Made by a program: the position numbers and the translations under genes
In this document: piece after piece, positions 23,801 to 34,974 of the stretch
How positions within the stretch are numbered: the stretch's first letter is position 1
Layout of the letters: each line of letters opens with the position of its first letter
Notes under the pieces: model-generated
Told to the model about the DNA's origin: nothing
Seen by the model: only the letters and a program-made list of their open reading frames with translations
Database searches by the model: none
Assembly: GCA_002633025.1 (NCBI GenBank)
Contig: NMRB01000260.1
Span: 1,254-65,253 of the forward strand
Reading direction: 5' to 3'
Length of the DNA stretch: 64,000 bases
DNA from: Notospermus geniculatus
Lineage: Eukaryota > Nemertea > Pilidiophora > Heteronemertea > Lineidae

Positions 23801-24304
23801 GTGAGTGCTGACATCTATATGTCGATGTAGAATTAGATGAGGTGGCGGTTTCGTGTGCCAATCTGCAGCACAGTTGGGTTTAGTTTTCTAAAGCACTTGA
23901 GCTTTTGTTTCCTTATCTTAACTACCTAGGAACACTCATCGGACGTGCTGGGTTGATGGTCCGGCTGTCCGATAGAGGGATATGCCGTGCAGGTTCAAAC
24001 ATTTCAAGGAGTTGTTGATTGTCATCTCTCCCTTCTCTTGTATTAACCCTCATGTTGACGTTTATAATGCTAGGTCCATTGCCCGTTGAAACATGTAAGG
24101 AACCAACAGGATCTTAACTTTATTATTCAATGGAGTGCATGGTTGAGAAGATCTCTTGGGATGTTTGTTCTTTGTTATTGTGTACTTTGGGGTGGTGCGG
24201 AAACCGTGGACAGGGTTGTTCAAAATGGAAAAGTTGCTATTTGGTGTCACTTTGGTGAAATTTGATGGATTGATGTCATTGCATGTTGGAAATGTCATGG
24301 AAGA

Positions 24305-24410
24305 GCATCCTCCCATAGCAGGGCTTTGGTCTCGCTCCTCTTCATACACTCACACTGTGACTGTACGTGGATGAAGAGGAGCGAGGTAAAAACCTGGATG
24401 TGGGAGGATG
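24305..24410. repeat. Foldback element, CATCCTCCC family, full copy
   Basis: Left GCATCCTCCCATAGCAGGGC with TGGTCTCGCTCCTCTTCATA; right ATGAAGAGGAGCGAGG with GTGGGAGGATG. About 106 bp. Four copies occur in the window. Confidence 0.85.
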
Positions 24411-25208
24411 GGGAAGAGGGGCTTTCTTGCTTACTGTGCTGTGTCCTGGAGCTATTTCATTGCTTGGTTCAAATGTCATTCACCAACCATGCATTCATTC
24501 AGTTTTTTGACCAATTACTGATTAATTAGTAATTAATCATTCATCTTTTTTTCATTTCTTCACATTTCAACTCATCATCATAATTGTCATCGATATTTTG
24601 TTCTTTTTGTGTTGTGACTTTACAATCCAATGTTCTTTCAGTCTGTTTATCAGTATTTGTGATGAGAACCTACCCACAGGCAGTGTTCTCTCATATTAAC
24701 TCTTTCAGCCCTACGGATGGATGTATCTGTTTGCCAAAATCATTCTGAAATCCTATGAATGGGTATATCCGTCCACTCCTAAACCCAATTTTCTACAATA
24801 TAAGATTGGCAAAGTATTTTTTTTTTCACAAAAAAAATCGCCTAAGATCTGGGAGTCGCGGCGGAAAAATCACCTAGGGCTGAAAGAGTTAAACATTGCC
24901 TCTTTTCATACCGTATGTGTTGTCAAATAGAAGTTTCTTTTCATCATCCTTTCTTGTTTTGAAGCCAGATTATACTTAGAGAAATTCTTCATATTTCATT
25001 ATACATCTGTGTATTACGGTACTCAGTCCGAGTCATTTCTGTTATTCATACCTGTAGCTTTGAACCATTCTCACACCTCAAAGCCGACGCGAGATCCCCA
25101 TGCATCCTTTAGTCTTACCCCACTGTCTGTAACCTGCCAATATAGGATATCAGAAGTACATGTAACTATCTCTCAGCATGTGACATCCTCTCCCTTTCTG
25201 TGTTTCAG

Positions 25209-25286
25209 TGCGAGGTCCTGTTTAACAATGATAGAAACCTTACCTACTCCTGCTCTTATACCCCGACCATGGAAGGAAGCTACAAG
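25209..25286 (+). CDS. FLN: Filamin exon: Ig repeat 1, middle
   Basis: 78 nt, phase 0 to phase 0. Encodes CEVLFNNDRNLTYSCSYTP and MEGSYK, the Ig1 strands that correspond to vertebrate NNDKNRTFSVWYVPEVTGTH. Acceptor CTTTCTGTGTTTCAG, donor CAAG|GTAAGA. Confidence 0.95.
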
Positions 25287-25299
25287 GTAAGACAAAATC

Positions 25300-25455
25300 A
25301 CCACAGGTTTACGTCGGCAAGTTTCAGAGTGGTACAGTGCCGCTGAGCATCCGGGTTCATTCCCCAGTCGGCCCATTCCTCATGTGATAGAGAGGGCAAC
25401 TCTCTTTGATAGCACTGGTTTTCTCCGGGCACTCTGGTTTCCTCCTGCTGGAGAT
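25300..25455 (-). repeat. tRNA-related SINE-like element
   Basis: Contains CCGGGTTCATTCCCC and TTTTCTCCGGGCACTCTGG, a pattern seen in tandem at 6440-6960. It starts 14 bp after the exon donor. Confidence 0.55.
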
Positions 25456-25621
25456 GTCATATTTAGTGCTTGCTCAATACTCTAAGATCAAATCTTGCTG
25501 GATTCTGGTCAGGTGATGGCTGAAGAGAAAATGCAAAATAATTAATACATCAAGAAAACAAGGGCCTAAAAATCACTTCTTTTATGCTATAATAATGTCA
25601 ACCCTCTGATCCCGTTTACAG

Positions 25622-25784
25622 GTCATCGTCAAGTTTGCGAACAAAGAGATCCCGAAGAGTCCATACACGGTGTCCGTTGAAGGTCAAGCCGGTGACGCTA
25701 CCAAGGTCACAGCTGTCGGTCCTGGTCTCGAAAGGACTGGGAACATGGTCGGCAAGAAAACACACTTTGAGGTGTTTACCAAGA
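25622..25784 (+). CDS. FLN: Filamin exon: end of Ig1 and first half of Ig2
   Basis: 163 nt, phase 0 to phase 1. VIVKFANKEIPKSPYTVSVE closes Ig1; ATKVTAVGPGLERTGNMVGK and KTHFEVFTK open Ig2, matching vertebrate [28 protein letters not shown]. Acceptor CCCGTTTACAG, donor AAGA|GTAAGT. Confidence 0.97.
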
Positions 25785-26066
25785 GTAAGTGGATTATAAT
25801 ATTGATTAGAAAAGGTGAACTCTTTGAGGTGTTGCTGTGGTGATATGGGTGGTCATCACCATCACTGGATTCCTTGACCGTTTCCTTGTGTGACTTACAC
25901 TGAGACCAATGACATAACGACTTCCCCCACTTTTCTACCTCCTTTCATATCTGTCAAGTCCAATCCTAAACTATGCGTCTGTGTCTAATTGCTAATTACG
26001 GAGTTGTGCTGATATGCCACTGAAAAAACGCAGTTACACGCTATACACTACACATATGTGTGGTGG

Positions 26067-26232
26067 TCTAGGAAAACCCGTTGGATGTCGCTGAGTGATC
26101 AACAACGGATGTCAGATGGCCTGTGCATTGATCTGCTACTGTTTACCTGTTACAAAGTACATGAAATTTGTGGATTCACCAAGGCCATTAACACTTTCCT
26201 CAAATGTGACATCTGAAGGGTTTTCCTAGCCC
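26067..26232. repeat. Foldback element, GTGTGGNGGTCTAGGAAAAC family
   Basis: Left end GTGTGGTGGTCTAGGAAAAC, right end GGGTTTTCCTAGCCCACCTC. A second copy with the same inner CTGCTACTGTTTACCTGTTA lies at 27445-27638. Confidence 0.78.
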
Positions 26233-26417
26233 ACCTCACATGTATGTAGGAGTGAATGTGTGGAGTACTGTCTTCAGAATGCCTGGTATGGTTAGGCCTT
26301 GTCCCTCACATCAATATTACTTGCAGAGAGCATTGCCTTACAAAGATGCCATTCTAAGATAATTGTTTTCTATCAGTCCTTTAGCAAAACCTGTAAAACT
26401 TGTCTTTCTTTTTCCAG

Positions 26418-26618
26418 AGGCAGGATTTGGTACCGTTGAGATCGTGATTCTTGATCCCCACGGTCGTAAGGACACCGTGAAACCCAAGGTCACCAAGACG
26501 TCCGAGGATACCTATCTTGTGGAATACATCCCTAAGGAGGAGGGTCTTCACTCGGTCAACGTTTTCTTTGCCGGTTCAGCGATTCCCAAGAGTCCGTTTG
26601 GAGTCGGCATCGCCCCAC
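26418..26618 (+). CDS. FLN: Filamin exon: Ig repeat 2, second half
   Basis: 201 nt, phase 1 to phase 1. Encodes AGFGTVEIVILDPHGRKDTV, TYLVEYIPKEEGLHSVNVFF and IPKSPFGVGIAP. The last base (C) opens a codon shared with the next exon. Joined directly to the Ig3 exon this codon is CCT (Pro), whereas vertebrates have Ala there. Joined through any of the five microexons, or the terminal exon at 29768, the frame is also kept. Donor CCAC|GTAAGT. Confidence 0.97.
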
Positions 26619-26786
26619 GTAAGTGTCTGATTGAATCATGTGAATAGTACATTTCACCAGAACTGCCATCAGCTGAGCTGCCCATGTGATGCCGTAGCAT
26701 TCAGCAGCGTTGAATGCCAATGAGTTTGACCCACGGCACCTGGCCCTGTCACTTGGACCTTCCATTGGAACAGAGGCTTAAGCCCT

Positions 26787-26957
26787 GTTTCACGAGAGCG
26801 GTTCCGCAGTGGCTAGTGGCGAGCGGAGCAGTTTCCACAGGCATTGGGATAATTAACACGCCATGTATTGTTAAACCATCGAAGGATTATCCAAAACCCT
26901 GTGCACACACAGCTCGCCACAAACCGCGGTGGAATCCGCTGAAGTGGAATCGTGCCT
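26787..26957. repeat. Foldback element, CCGCAAACCACG family, third copy
   Basis: AGCGGTTCCGCAGTGGCTAG with GGCGAGCGGAGCAG at the left; CTCGCCACAAACCGCGG with AATCCGCTGAAGTGG at the right. Same family as 11770 and 22005. Confidence 0.72.
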
Positions 26958-27444
26958 TGACCATCATTTCTGTTAGCAGAGTCTCGAGTTTGGCCTCAAC
27001 TTCAGCCAAGCCAAAGTTCCTTGCAAGAGAAATCCTTCAGAACTTCTAATACAAGCATCAAGTGTGGCACCCTCAGCTGATGTTGAAGTCCTTGTGCGAG
27101 GCACTTGGTTCATGGTGAAATGTATGACAAATTAGCGGATTATATCGCCGAAGCCTTGACTCGTAAGGCCATATTAAAGCTTTCCCCATCTCTTACCTGC
27201 TGTCGACCTAAAAAAGGACAGCCATCTATGCACCTTGCTCAAGGCAGGAGCTCGTTGGAGACCATGTTAACACAGTAATTGAGAAAGTCGAGGGACGTGT
27301 TACCTGTCACATTCAGAGCTTAATTCACCTGAAAGCGACCTCGTTCTCCTTGACTTGCAATATTTGCATTTAAGTCTCTCTGCACATCATATCTTGATCT
27401 TAGATCATATCATAAACAGTATTCTTGCTGTATCTCTTTCATTT

Positions 27445-27638
27445 GTGTGGCGGTCTAGGAAAACACGTCGGATGTCGTGAATGATCAACAAGGGCTGTCA
27501 GATTGCCCGTGTGTTGATCTGCTACTGTTTACCTGTTACGAGTACATTTCAGCTGTTGAAATGTGCCGTTTCACCAAGGCCGCCAACAACACTCCTCGAA
27601 TGAAACATCCGACGGGTTTTCCTAGACTGCCTCATATT
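27445..27638. repeat. Foldback element, GTGTGGNGGTCTAGGAAAAC family, second copy
   Basis: Left TGTGTGGCGGTCTAGGAAAA, right GACGGGTTTTCCTAGACTGC. Closely similar in the interior to 26067-26232. Confidence 0.78.
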
Positions 27639-28741
27639 TGTCCTCATTTTGTCCCATTCTCTCACCCGTTGGATCCTGCTACCCGTGTCGTGGATCCTGC
27701 ACCCCGCGTGTCATGTAGTCTGTTGATTGGTGCATCATGTCTTTCTATGTAGTCATCTCTTTCCTTCATGTTCTGTTCATATTGCTTGGTCCTGACCTGG
27801 CTTGTTAGTAGATCAGAGAGGTTGGAAAGTCAGTCTCCTGCTGCAGCTGAAAATACAAATCCTGTGGTAGATCATTGTTCGAAGTGAAGAGATCAGATAC
27901 GCAATGGGTCACACCAAAATGAGTCAAAACTAAGTCAGTATGAACAGATGTTCAACTCATTTCATCTCCTTTCCACAGTGTCGTCCTCCTCCCCTCCATA
28001 CCCCCCATGCCACTTTGACTTTGGTCCTGTAGTCCAGTTGACCAATCCTGGCTTACCAACAACCCAGCCCCAAGCATAGGTAGGCCTTCTCCAAGCATTC
28101 CCCCTCCACCTTGAATTTTGTTTCTTAGTTCAGTTTACCCATTCCAACTTACCCACAACATGGCCCTGAGCATAGATAGGCCTACAACTGAGTATTCGTC
28201 CATCCCTGTTATCTCCTGACATCCAGGAACACCCTGGTCTTCGGACTCATTGCCATATGTCTGACCCTCTCTTGTGGGAAGTAAGCTACATGTATGCGAC
28301 TGACGAAGACTTACGAAAGCTCGGCATGTGTCATGATGAAGAGGCAGGTGTTTCTGATTCTGTCACTGATCACACTAGCGCCCAACGATTGATTACCAGA
28401 AGTATCAGTTGACTTTGTAGTCCTGTTTAGATTTGGTATTCCTAGTATTTGCACGAATGTAGGCCTACTTGCATGGCAGATGTTAGTGCAAGTTGAAAAT
28501 TTTGGGAAAAATGGTCAAAAAGATGTTGTGTGTGAAAATCAACCTCAAACCTGTGATTCGAATTCCGTTCGGTCTCATTCCCAGGATTTTGTCGTCCACC
28601 ACTCGACCATTCCATCCTTCCTCTGCCTCAAACCTCAACATCCCTTCAACTCGTCCGTCCACATCTCTCCCTCCTTCTCTCTATCTCTCACCCGACACCA
28701 TCATTTACCATTTTCACCATGATTTTCCCCTTTTTTTCCAG

Positions 28742-28750
28742 CGCCCGGAG
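28742..28750 (+). CDS. FLN: Candidate 9-nt microexon 1 in the Ig2-Ig3 linker
   Basis: CGCCCGGAG lies between a very strong acceptor (CCCCTTTTTTTTCCAG) and donor GTAAAT. Phase 1 in and out. After the Ig2 exon it gives Pro-Pro-Gly and supplies the G that restores Ala before CNPSK in Ig3. Confidence 0.55.
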
Positions 28751-29194
28751 GTAAATTCCATTCAGAATCGCGACATAACAACGCTGCGAAACGGTCTTCG
28801 TGCTAACTCGACTGCATCCACTAACTCAGTTTACTAATAACATTTTGTACCTGCTTGCAGATCAGTGTAATGGTAGCTCTCATCCTGAATCGAACAAACA
28901 GCAGAAAATTGATATTTGTATTGTAAATACCGTATTATAATGTGACTTAACTTGCTATCTTGCTGAATAAGTTGCTACATAGTTCATGGTTGCCGGGAAG
29001 AATAACTCGGATTCCCCTACTGGTAGACCATAACAAGGTTGGGTCAGAAGTGGAAGTGCCAACTTGGGGCTTGTAGCCGCCGGTAGGCCTACTTATCAAA
29101 CAACACTGGATGATGTCCATGGAGAAACGTATAATGTTGAGGAGAGAGTACCCTCTTTACTGCATACAGCCACAGGCTTGACCATCTAGACAAG

Positions 29195-29345
29195 GCCTGT
29201 GGTCACTTCGTCCTCCGTCTACGCTCTGAGCGAGAGTAGGGGTGATTGGAACGTTTGTCAGAGCTAGATGGGCTTGACCGGGTATCGAACCCGTAACCTC
29301 GTGGGTGGCAGTGCAGATGTATTTGCTGCGTCAACCCAATGAATA
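29195..29345 (-). mobile_element. tRNA-derived SINE-like element
   Basis: Minus strand has ACGGGTTCGATACCCG (B-box-like) and then the 3' module with CACCCCTACTCTCGCTC and GACGAAGTGACCACAGGCC, shared with 7256-7633. Confidence 0.55.
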
Positions 29346-29767
29346 TTTGACCGATAACTTCGACCCTTTCTCTAGATGTTAGGGCATTCCCTTGTGGTAT
29401 TGGTACAGTTGGGTCCACAGGGCAGGGGGTGGTCCACAATAGGGCAGGGTCTGTGACTGACTCATGCTTAGTTTGTTTTGCAAACCAAAAAAGATGCCGA
29501 ATCGGTCTTGTAGATCGTCAGAGTTACAAACTCAGTTGAGTTTCACTTTCATTTGACGGCTTCTCTGAAGCATTCAAGCCGTGATTTCGTTCGTTGACAG
29601 GTAGCAGGATATCTCGCATCTTGGACTGGTGTGATTAACTCGCATGTAATCAAACAACCCCTCATAATCTGCCATGGCGACTCTACTAAAATGACCCCCA
29701 ACAGATGGCGTTGCGCCACATAATTAGCATGTTAGTGGTTAATAGCTGTTTTTGGTTTTATTTTCAG

Positions 29768-30927
29768 CATCGCGTCCACGTACACGCACTCGTACATATA
29801 CTTGGGATGTATCCGCGTCGCCGATACCGACCGTGTTGTATTCAGACGACATCCGCGTCTCTCAGAGTCCAGATAATCGGCCACCGTCATATAATGTGGC
29901 ATTGTCTCCTTCAACTTCACAAAATGTGGAGTCACCTTATATGCTTCCAATATCCCCTCCGCCGGTACAGCAACCCGTGACGTCACCTATCGTGTCGCCA
30001 AAACCGCGGAGGCGTCCACCCGGTGTGCCTACAATGCCCGAAGATTTCTTCGGCCCACCAGACATTTCTCAGACTGTCGAGTCCCGATATATCCCTCCTG
30101 TTTCATCGCCTTTACATCAGACTGTTCGCTCTCCGTCGCCGAGGTTGGGATCACCATATCGGCAACTTGTGTCGCCACCTTTGTTGCAAAGTGCACCGGC
30201 TGCTCGCCCTTTTAGATCCCCCTCACCTATGGGGTCGCCCCAGAGACAAGTTTGGTCACCCCCTTCTCTGCAACGTTTGTCATCTCCACTGGCTATGTCG
30301 CCAGACTTCGGGACAAGCTTCAGCCCGCCAGTAGCTCCACCTGGTGGCACTTTCAGAGAGCAGACGACATACCAAAGAACTGTCACGTCTTCTGAAGGAC
30401 AAAATATTGCCGTGACTACAAGGAGGTTTATTTCACGAGGGCAGCGGGATGATTCCCCACAAACTTATGATCCTCCTTACCGGGAAGCGGTACCCTCGAT
30501 ACCAATACAACGGTGCATGCCGAGGAGGCCACAAAGTGTTGAACCAGAGCCGACATGGCGGACGTCACGCGGCATTGAGAAAACGACAAAACGAGTCCAC
30601 TTCTCGGATGATCATAATCAAACATTCACAATATCGCCCACAAGTACGTCCCCCCGAACACGGCCGGTTGCGGCGCGGGCTCGCTCACGTACCGAGACAC
30701 AAACCCATGTCGTGGATACATCCCAGACTATGATTCCGAGTACGCGTGTCGTGGGTGGCACATCCACGGCGGTATCGTGGGGGGAAACGTCAGACCTCCC
30801 TGGCGACAGCCCGATGGATTTGGTGGTAACCTATATCCTGCCTCCATCTTCGTTCGTGCCGAATGTCAACTACACGCCCATTCCGCCATGCTTTCCTGGC
30901 CCTCAGCAAGACGAAGACACGTTATGA
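29768..30927 (+). CDS. FLN: Alternative 3'-terminal filamin exon encoding a Ser/Pro-rich tail
   Basis: The acceptor is GGTTTTATTTTCAG and the start phase (1) exactly fits the Ig2 donor at 26618, giving Pro then SRPRTRTRTYTWDVS. The frame stays open for 385 codons to TGA at 30925-30927. The protein is disordered, rich in Ser, Pro and Arg, with repeated PSPxxxSP-type and PPxxxxP motifs (RSPSPRLGSPYRQLVSPP; GPPDISQTVESRY). A classical PP1-docking RVxF motif, KRVHFSDD, is at 30589-30612. Spliced after Ig2 it would give an actin-binding domain plus two Ig repeats plus this tail: a short form without the rod and the dimerisation repeat. AATAAA at 31334 could end the transcript. The exon is not part of vertebrate filamins as I know them. 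An independent gene is less likely because no start methionine upstream is needed and the phase fits. Confidence 0.7.
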
Positions 30928-31333
30928 CCTATTTTCTACATAACCACCTTATTTATAGTTTTGTTTGCTTTTAATAATGGTAAATCTACCTCTATTGATC
31001 TTAGTTGTTTTATTTCACCGTTAGACATACTAAAACTGTTGATTTGAGATGTAGCATGAGAGACACGTTAACTTTAATAGACTCTGCATGTAATCTCTCC
31101 AGCCGAGCTGGAGGTCCCCCTGTAGGGTTTCAGAACCATGATTCACAAAACCTCATCCCGTTGGTGATCTTCACCAATAACGTGAGGCATTTGGTGCTTT
31201 CCACCATTATAAAGCCTGATGATGGTACAATACATCATCACCCAGTTTCTCCAGTAACCTTTCTGGGGAACTCAAGGAGCAGCTCCATTCAGGGCATCAC
31301 TTGATCATTTCGTACAAGTTGAGAGAGTTTGTG

Positions 31334-31339
31334 AATAAA
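31334..31339 (+). terminator. Polyadenylation signal AATAAA
   Basis: AATAAA lies 407 nt after the stop codon of the Ser/Pro-tail exon, followed by a T/G-rich stretch (GGTTCCGGTTTACTTTGAC). The position suits a 3' UTR of about 430 nt. Confidence 0.5.
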
Positions 31340-31497
31340 GGTTCCGGTTTACTTTGACTGTCCTAGAGACAGCTACCAGTACATGTCAAATCAGCAAGAA
31401 TTGTATGTCTTCTCTTAGGTCCAACCAATTAAACTAATATCGTTTGGATTTCAGTCCCTTTCTGCAAACTACTGCATGAGTGACTACTTCCTCGTGT

Positions 31498-31583
31498 TAT
31501 CAGGGGTTCGTCACACTTTCTCTCCCCATCAACGGTTGTGTGTAGTGAGGGTGGGGGAGCGAGCGTTACGACTCCTGATAACA
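31498..31583. repeat. Foldback element, third copy of the 5161 family
   Basis: TGTTATCAGGGGTTCGTCAC at the left, GTTACGACTCCTGATAACA at the right, with a CTCTCCCC/GGGGGAGCGAG inner pair. Confidence 0.7.
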
Positions 31584-31995
31584 ACAGGATGGAGCAGACA
31601 TTTTATCTCGTACTAATATTGTTTGCATTGTTTCAGCCAACCTACTGTTTGCATGAAAAATGAATGAATATTGTTCGTAAATCTAGGATGTTAGAAGGCC
31701 TTGTTGCCAATTGTCATTCTGAGAAAGTCATGCATGGATGGAATGAACAAGATAAAAAAACTGTTTATACTTCTAGCATGATTACCTGGTAGTACCATTT
31801 CGGTATTAATGCATAACAATGTTTAAGTACTCAGCGTTTTGTATGACATGGTTACAAGTTGAAAGAAGAGGTTGGACATGTATTTTCAATTGCTGACGAT
31901 TAGAAATTGTAATGAGTATGCATTACCTGAAGCGACTTCACATCCCATCCCATCAGATATGTCTTCCCTGACAACAGTGATAAAAGCCACCAATC

Positions 31996-32111
31996 TGGGC
32001 CCGTATTCATAAAACCTTGCTCGGCTTACTTGCTAAAGGGCCTAGTTTGTACAGGCCGATGTACACAACTAGCAACCAACTAAGCTGGCAAGGATTTATG
32101 AATGGGCCCTG
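31996..32111. repeat. Foldback element with GGGCCCGTATTCATAAA ends
   Basis: TGGGCCCGTATTCATAAAAC at the left and GGATTTATGAATGGGCCC at the right, with inner AACTAGC/GCTTACTTGC and TGTACAGGCC blocks. An inverted relative is at 43658-43775. Confidence 0.78.
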
Positions 32112-32242
32112 GATAATTCTCAGATCACCAGATATGAAACTGTGACACTACGATAAAGGCGCCCGAGCCAAGAATTCAGTGAATTTACGTTACAACTTCT
32201 ACAGTGACATATCTCTAAACTTTCCTTCTGTTTATCTTTCAG

Positions 32243-32251
32243 CCCAAGGAG
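32243..32251 (+). CDS. FLN: Candidate 9-nt microexon 2 in the Ig2-Ig3 linker
   Basis: CCCAAGGAG between acceptor TTCTGTTTATCTTTCAG and donor GTAAAA. Phase 1 to phase 1. Alone it encodes Pro-Gln-Gly; after microexon 1 it encodes Ala-Gln-Gly. Confidence 0.55.
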
Positions 32252-32656
32252 GTAAAACATTTACATCGGTTAACTAACAACGTTTGATATTTTGACCAGA
32301 TTAATTTGCATGTCAGATGATGAGGGCACTCTGCCCGTCGAGTTTAGAGCGTGCACATGGCACGGACGTCGGGTGTCATCTGCTCTGGCTCTGATGAATT
32401 TCTGGATAGGTACAACTTGGTGAAGTGTAGACAAAGGAAACGTCTACACTATGTCTAGACCCCTCGCTGTATCTAGTTCAAAGATGCATTGAATTGCTGT
32501 GTGTCCTTGGGCAAGACGCTTCACTTATCACTTCAGTAAAGCACAGACACGTCAGATCTTCCCGCTCATGGAGAAGATCCCTTGAAACAAGCACTAAAGT
32601 CTGGAAAGTCTGTTGGTCAATGGAATGTTAAGCAAAGCATGAAGATCCTGTGATAT

Positions 32657-32800
32657 TAGCCCTTTTTACACGGAGTTGGTTCGATCCAGATTGAGGGCAG
32701 TTCACTTGCTTTTTGTACTGTGAAAAAGCCATATGACCTGTACAAAAAGTAAATGAACTGGCCACGAAACAGACCGAACCGACTCCGTGTAAAAAGGCCT
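32657..32800. repeat. Foldback element, TTTACACGGAGTTGGTTCG family
   Basis: CCCTTTTTACACGGAGTTGG at the left and CCGACTCCGTGTAAAAAGGC at the right, with inner AGTTCACTTG/AAATGAACTG pairs. Second copy at 53499. Confidence 0.85.
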
Positions 32801-32893
32801 ATTGGATCAGCTCTGTGTTGCTCTGTTCATGTTTCTGATGCCAATTACCTCGTTGAATTTAATGAACGATTTCTCCCTCTGTTTCTCCCACAG

Positions 32894-32902
32894 TTGAAGG
32901 AG
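32894..32902 (+). CDS. FLN: Candidate 9-nt microexon 3 in the Ig2-Ig3 linker
   Basis: TTGAAGGAG between acceptor CCCTCTGTTTCTCCCACAG and donor GTAATC. Phase 1 to phase 1. Alone it encodes Leu-Glu-Gly; after another microexon Val-Glu-Gly. Confidence 0.55.
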
Positions 32903-33650
32903 GTAATCCCGCACTGCTTAAGTTTTCTGCATGGTGTGACATTCTATTTGTTTTGAAAACATCCCTTACCCCTCAGAAACTTTCTCCCACTTTCAAAAAC
33001 TTGTGGAATCGTTGAACAAAAACTGCTGTTCCCTGACCCTTCTTAGAGAAGAACTCCCTTAACTGAAAAATGTAACCCCCTTTTCGTTTTTCTTACATTT
33101 GTATAGAAGGTAGAACCTGCATCGAACCCTTTCCCTTAGCCCCTTCTGGTCCAGAAATTGGAATGTCTTAAGTCTTAAAGAATCCTCACCAAAAGTGACC
33201 CTTATTATAAATCCCTCGAAGATTGCATGAACTTGATGAAGGATTGTTATGTTAACGAAGCATGCTGATGACGGCCTCACCTGATGATATTAAACATGAA
33301 ATATTGCCTTGTTATAAAGAAAACTTTCTGTGGATACATGTACCTAGTTTGCATCAAATACAAACGAAGACAAAATTTGTCTTCGGTGCAAAGTAGGTTT
33401 CCACAAAATGGTTTCCCTTCATATTAAAGACAATGTTTGCTATCGCATGACCAAGATAAAGATCTGATAAAACAGTGTGAAAGATTGCCAAGTTGAATGA
33501 TAGAACTTGCACCATATTTCCAGAACTATTTTGACGAAACTCTTACCATTAAAGACTGGTCTCCTCTTGTGCTACCAAAGGCTCTGATATTATGTAACAG
33601 GAACATGCAATGCAAGATGGAATGAGACAACAACTGAACACATGAATAGG

Positions 33651-33747
33651 CATCCTCCCATAGCAAGGCTTTGGTCTTACTCCTCTTCATAGACTCGCAC
33701 GAGTGGATGAAGAGGAGCGAGGTAAAAACCCCTGTAGTGGGAGGATG
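33651..33747. repeat. Foldback element, CATCCTCCC family
   Basis: CATCCTCCCATAGCAAGGCT with ACTCCTCTTCATAGACTC at the left; GATGAAGAGGAGCGAGG with AGTGGGAGGATG at the right. Between microexons 3 and 4. Confidence 0.85.
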
Positions 33748-33889
33748 ATGAAGAGAGAAACTTGATGTGAAGATATATGAAACAAAAATAGAATGAGATT
33801 CTTGTCATTCACTTTCCATGTCATTGTCACTGACTCTTGTAACTAATGCATTGTCTATTTCTCTCCCCTCGGTGATGATGATCGTCCAG

Positions 33890-33898
33890 GTCCCAAAG
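33890..33898 (+). CDS. FLN: Candidate 9-nt microexon 4 in the Ig2-Ig3 linker
   Basis: GTCCCAAAG between ATCGTCCAG (with a TTTCTCTCCCCTC tract about 20 bp before) and donor GTAAAT. Phase 1 to phase 1. Alone it encodes Arg-Pro-Lys; after another microexon Gly-Pro-Lys. Confidence 0.48.
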
Positions 33899-34279
33899 GT
33901 AAATACCCGTTTATCACGTCATGCATGTTAGAATTGTGACAGTCCTGGACGACAGTTCTGATCAAAGGATTAAGACTGTGTGTGAGCAGGGTTTGTCCCA
34001 TCCCCTTATTGTAGCAGACAGCAGCCGTACGGTATCTGTTCACTTATGGGCCATTTTCTGATATCTCGACAAACTCTATTCTATCAACTTCTCCCCCTAC
34101 AATGTCCAAACCCGTGCTGCGTGTCGCCCATCAGTCTGTCATATCATTTCTTGTTCAGAGCAAGCGAAAAAACCCGCTAGTCGGCAGATTTGTAAGAAAG
34201 TCTTCTATAATTGCATAAAATGTTGACATAATCATTTGAAATGAATGTATGTATACCAAAGATGGGTTGATAAAGTTCT

Positions 34280-34615
34280 CTGGGGCAGCACTCTGTACAT
34301 GAGCTCAATGTTGACCCTCACCGTGGCTCTATTAGGGCTGTATTTCTCCTTGTTGTGAAGCTGTGGAATTTCCCCTAATACAGCTGTATTTGTCTCCACT
34401 ACAACTGTATTTGAACTGTAGTGCAGGCCAGCAAGTTGCATTTCTTCACTACAGCTGTATTTGAACTGCCGTGGAGCTTTCAAGTTGTGTTTCCCCACAA
34501 CAGCTGTATTTGAACTGTTGTGGAGCTGTCTTGTGGTGTTTCTCCACTACAGCTGTATTTGAACTGTGTTGTAGAGCTGTCAAGCGGTGTTTCTCCACTA
34601 CAGCTGTATTTGAAT
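34280..34615. repeat. Minisatellite, about 48-50-bp unit with GTTGTAGTGG/CTACAGCTG
   Basis: About six units built on CCACTACAGCTGTATTTGAA and GTGGAGCTGTCAAGC. The open frames on both strands through it are repeat by-products. Confidence 0.8.
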
Positions 34616-34974
34616 CATTCGTTTGCATTCAGCATGCAGTTTTGCATGAAGTCTCCGGTTGTGTTCTCAAATTCAAGCCATCTTGTGGCGTGTTGTGCCA
34701 CGGCCTGTATACATACATGTATTTCAATGTTGAATGCAACACCCTTGTTCATTTGATACGGGTATCATGTTGCATTGATCTTACCCATGGTCAGTCTGAG
34801 ATACTTGGGTCCAAGCAGGAGCCCTTTGACCCTCGTGCGAAGAGGGGCCTTCAGGCCACTGAAGGCTGCACTCGAGGGATAAATGGCCAAGTACCTCAGT
34901 CTGGCCGTCCGATACCCTTATTGTTGCTGCGCTCCCACAATCCTCTGTAAATTTGTCCCCTCTCTTTTCGACAG

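Noticed and set aside
30023-30733. Other-frame and antisense open frames over the Ser/Pro tail exon
   Set aside because: Shadows of the in-phase 385-codon frame.
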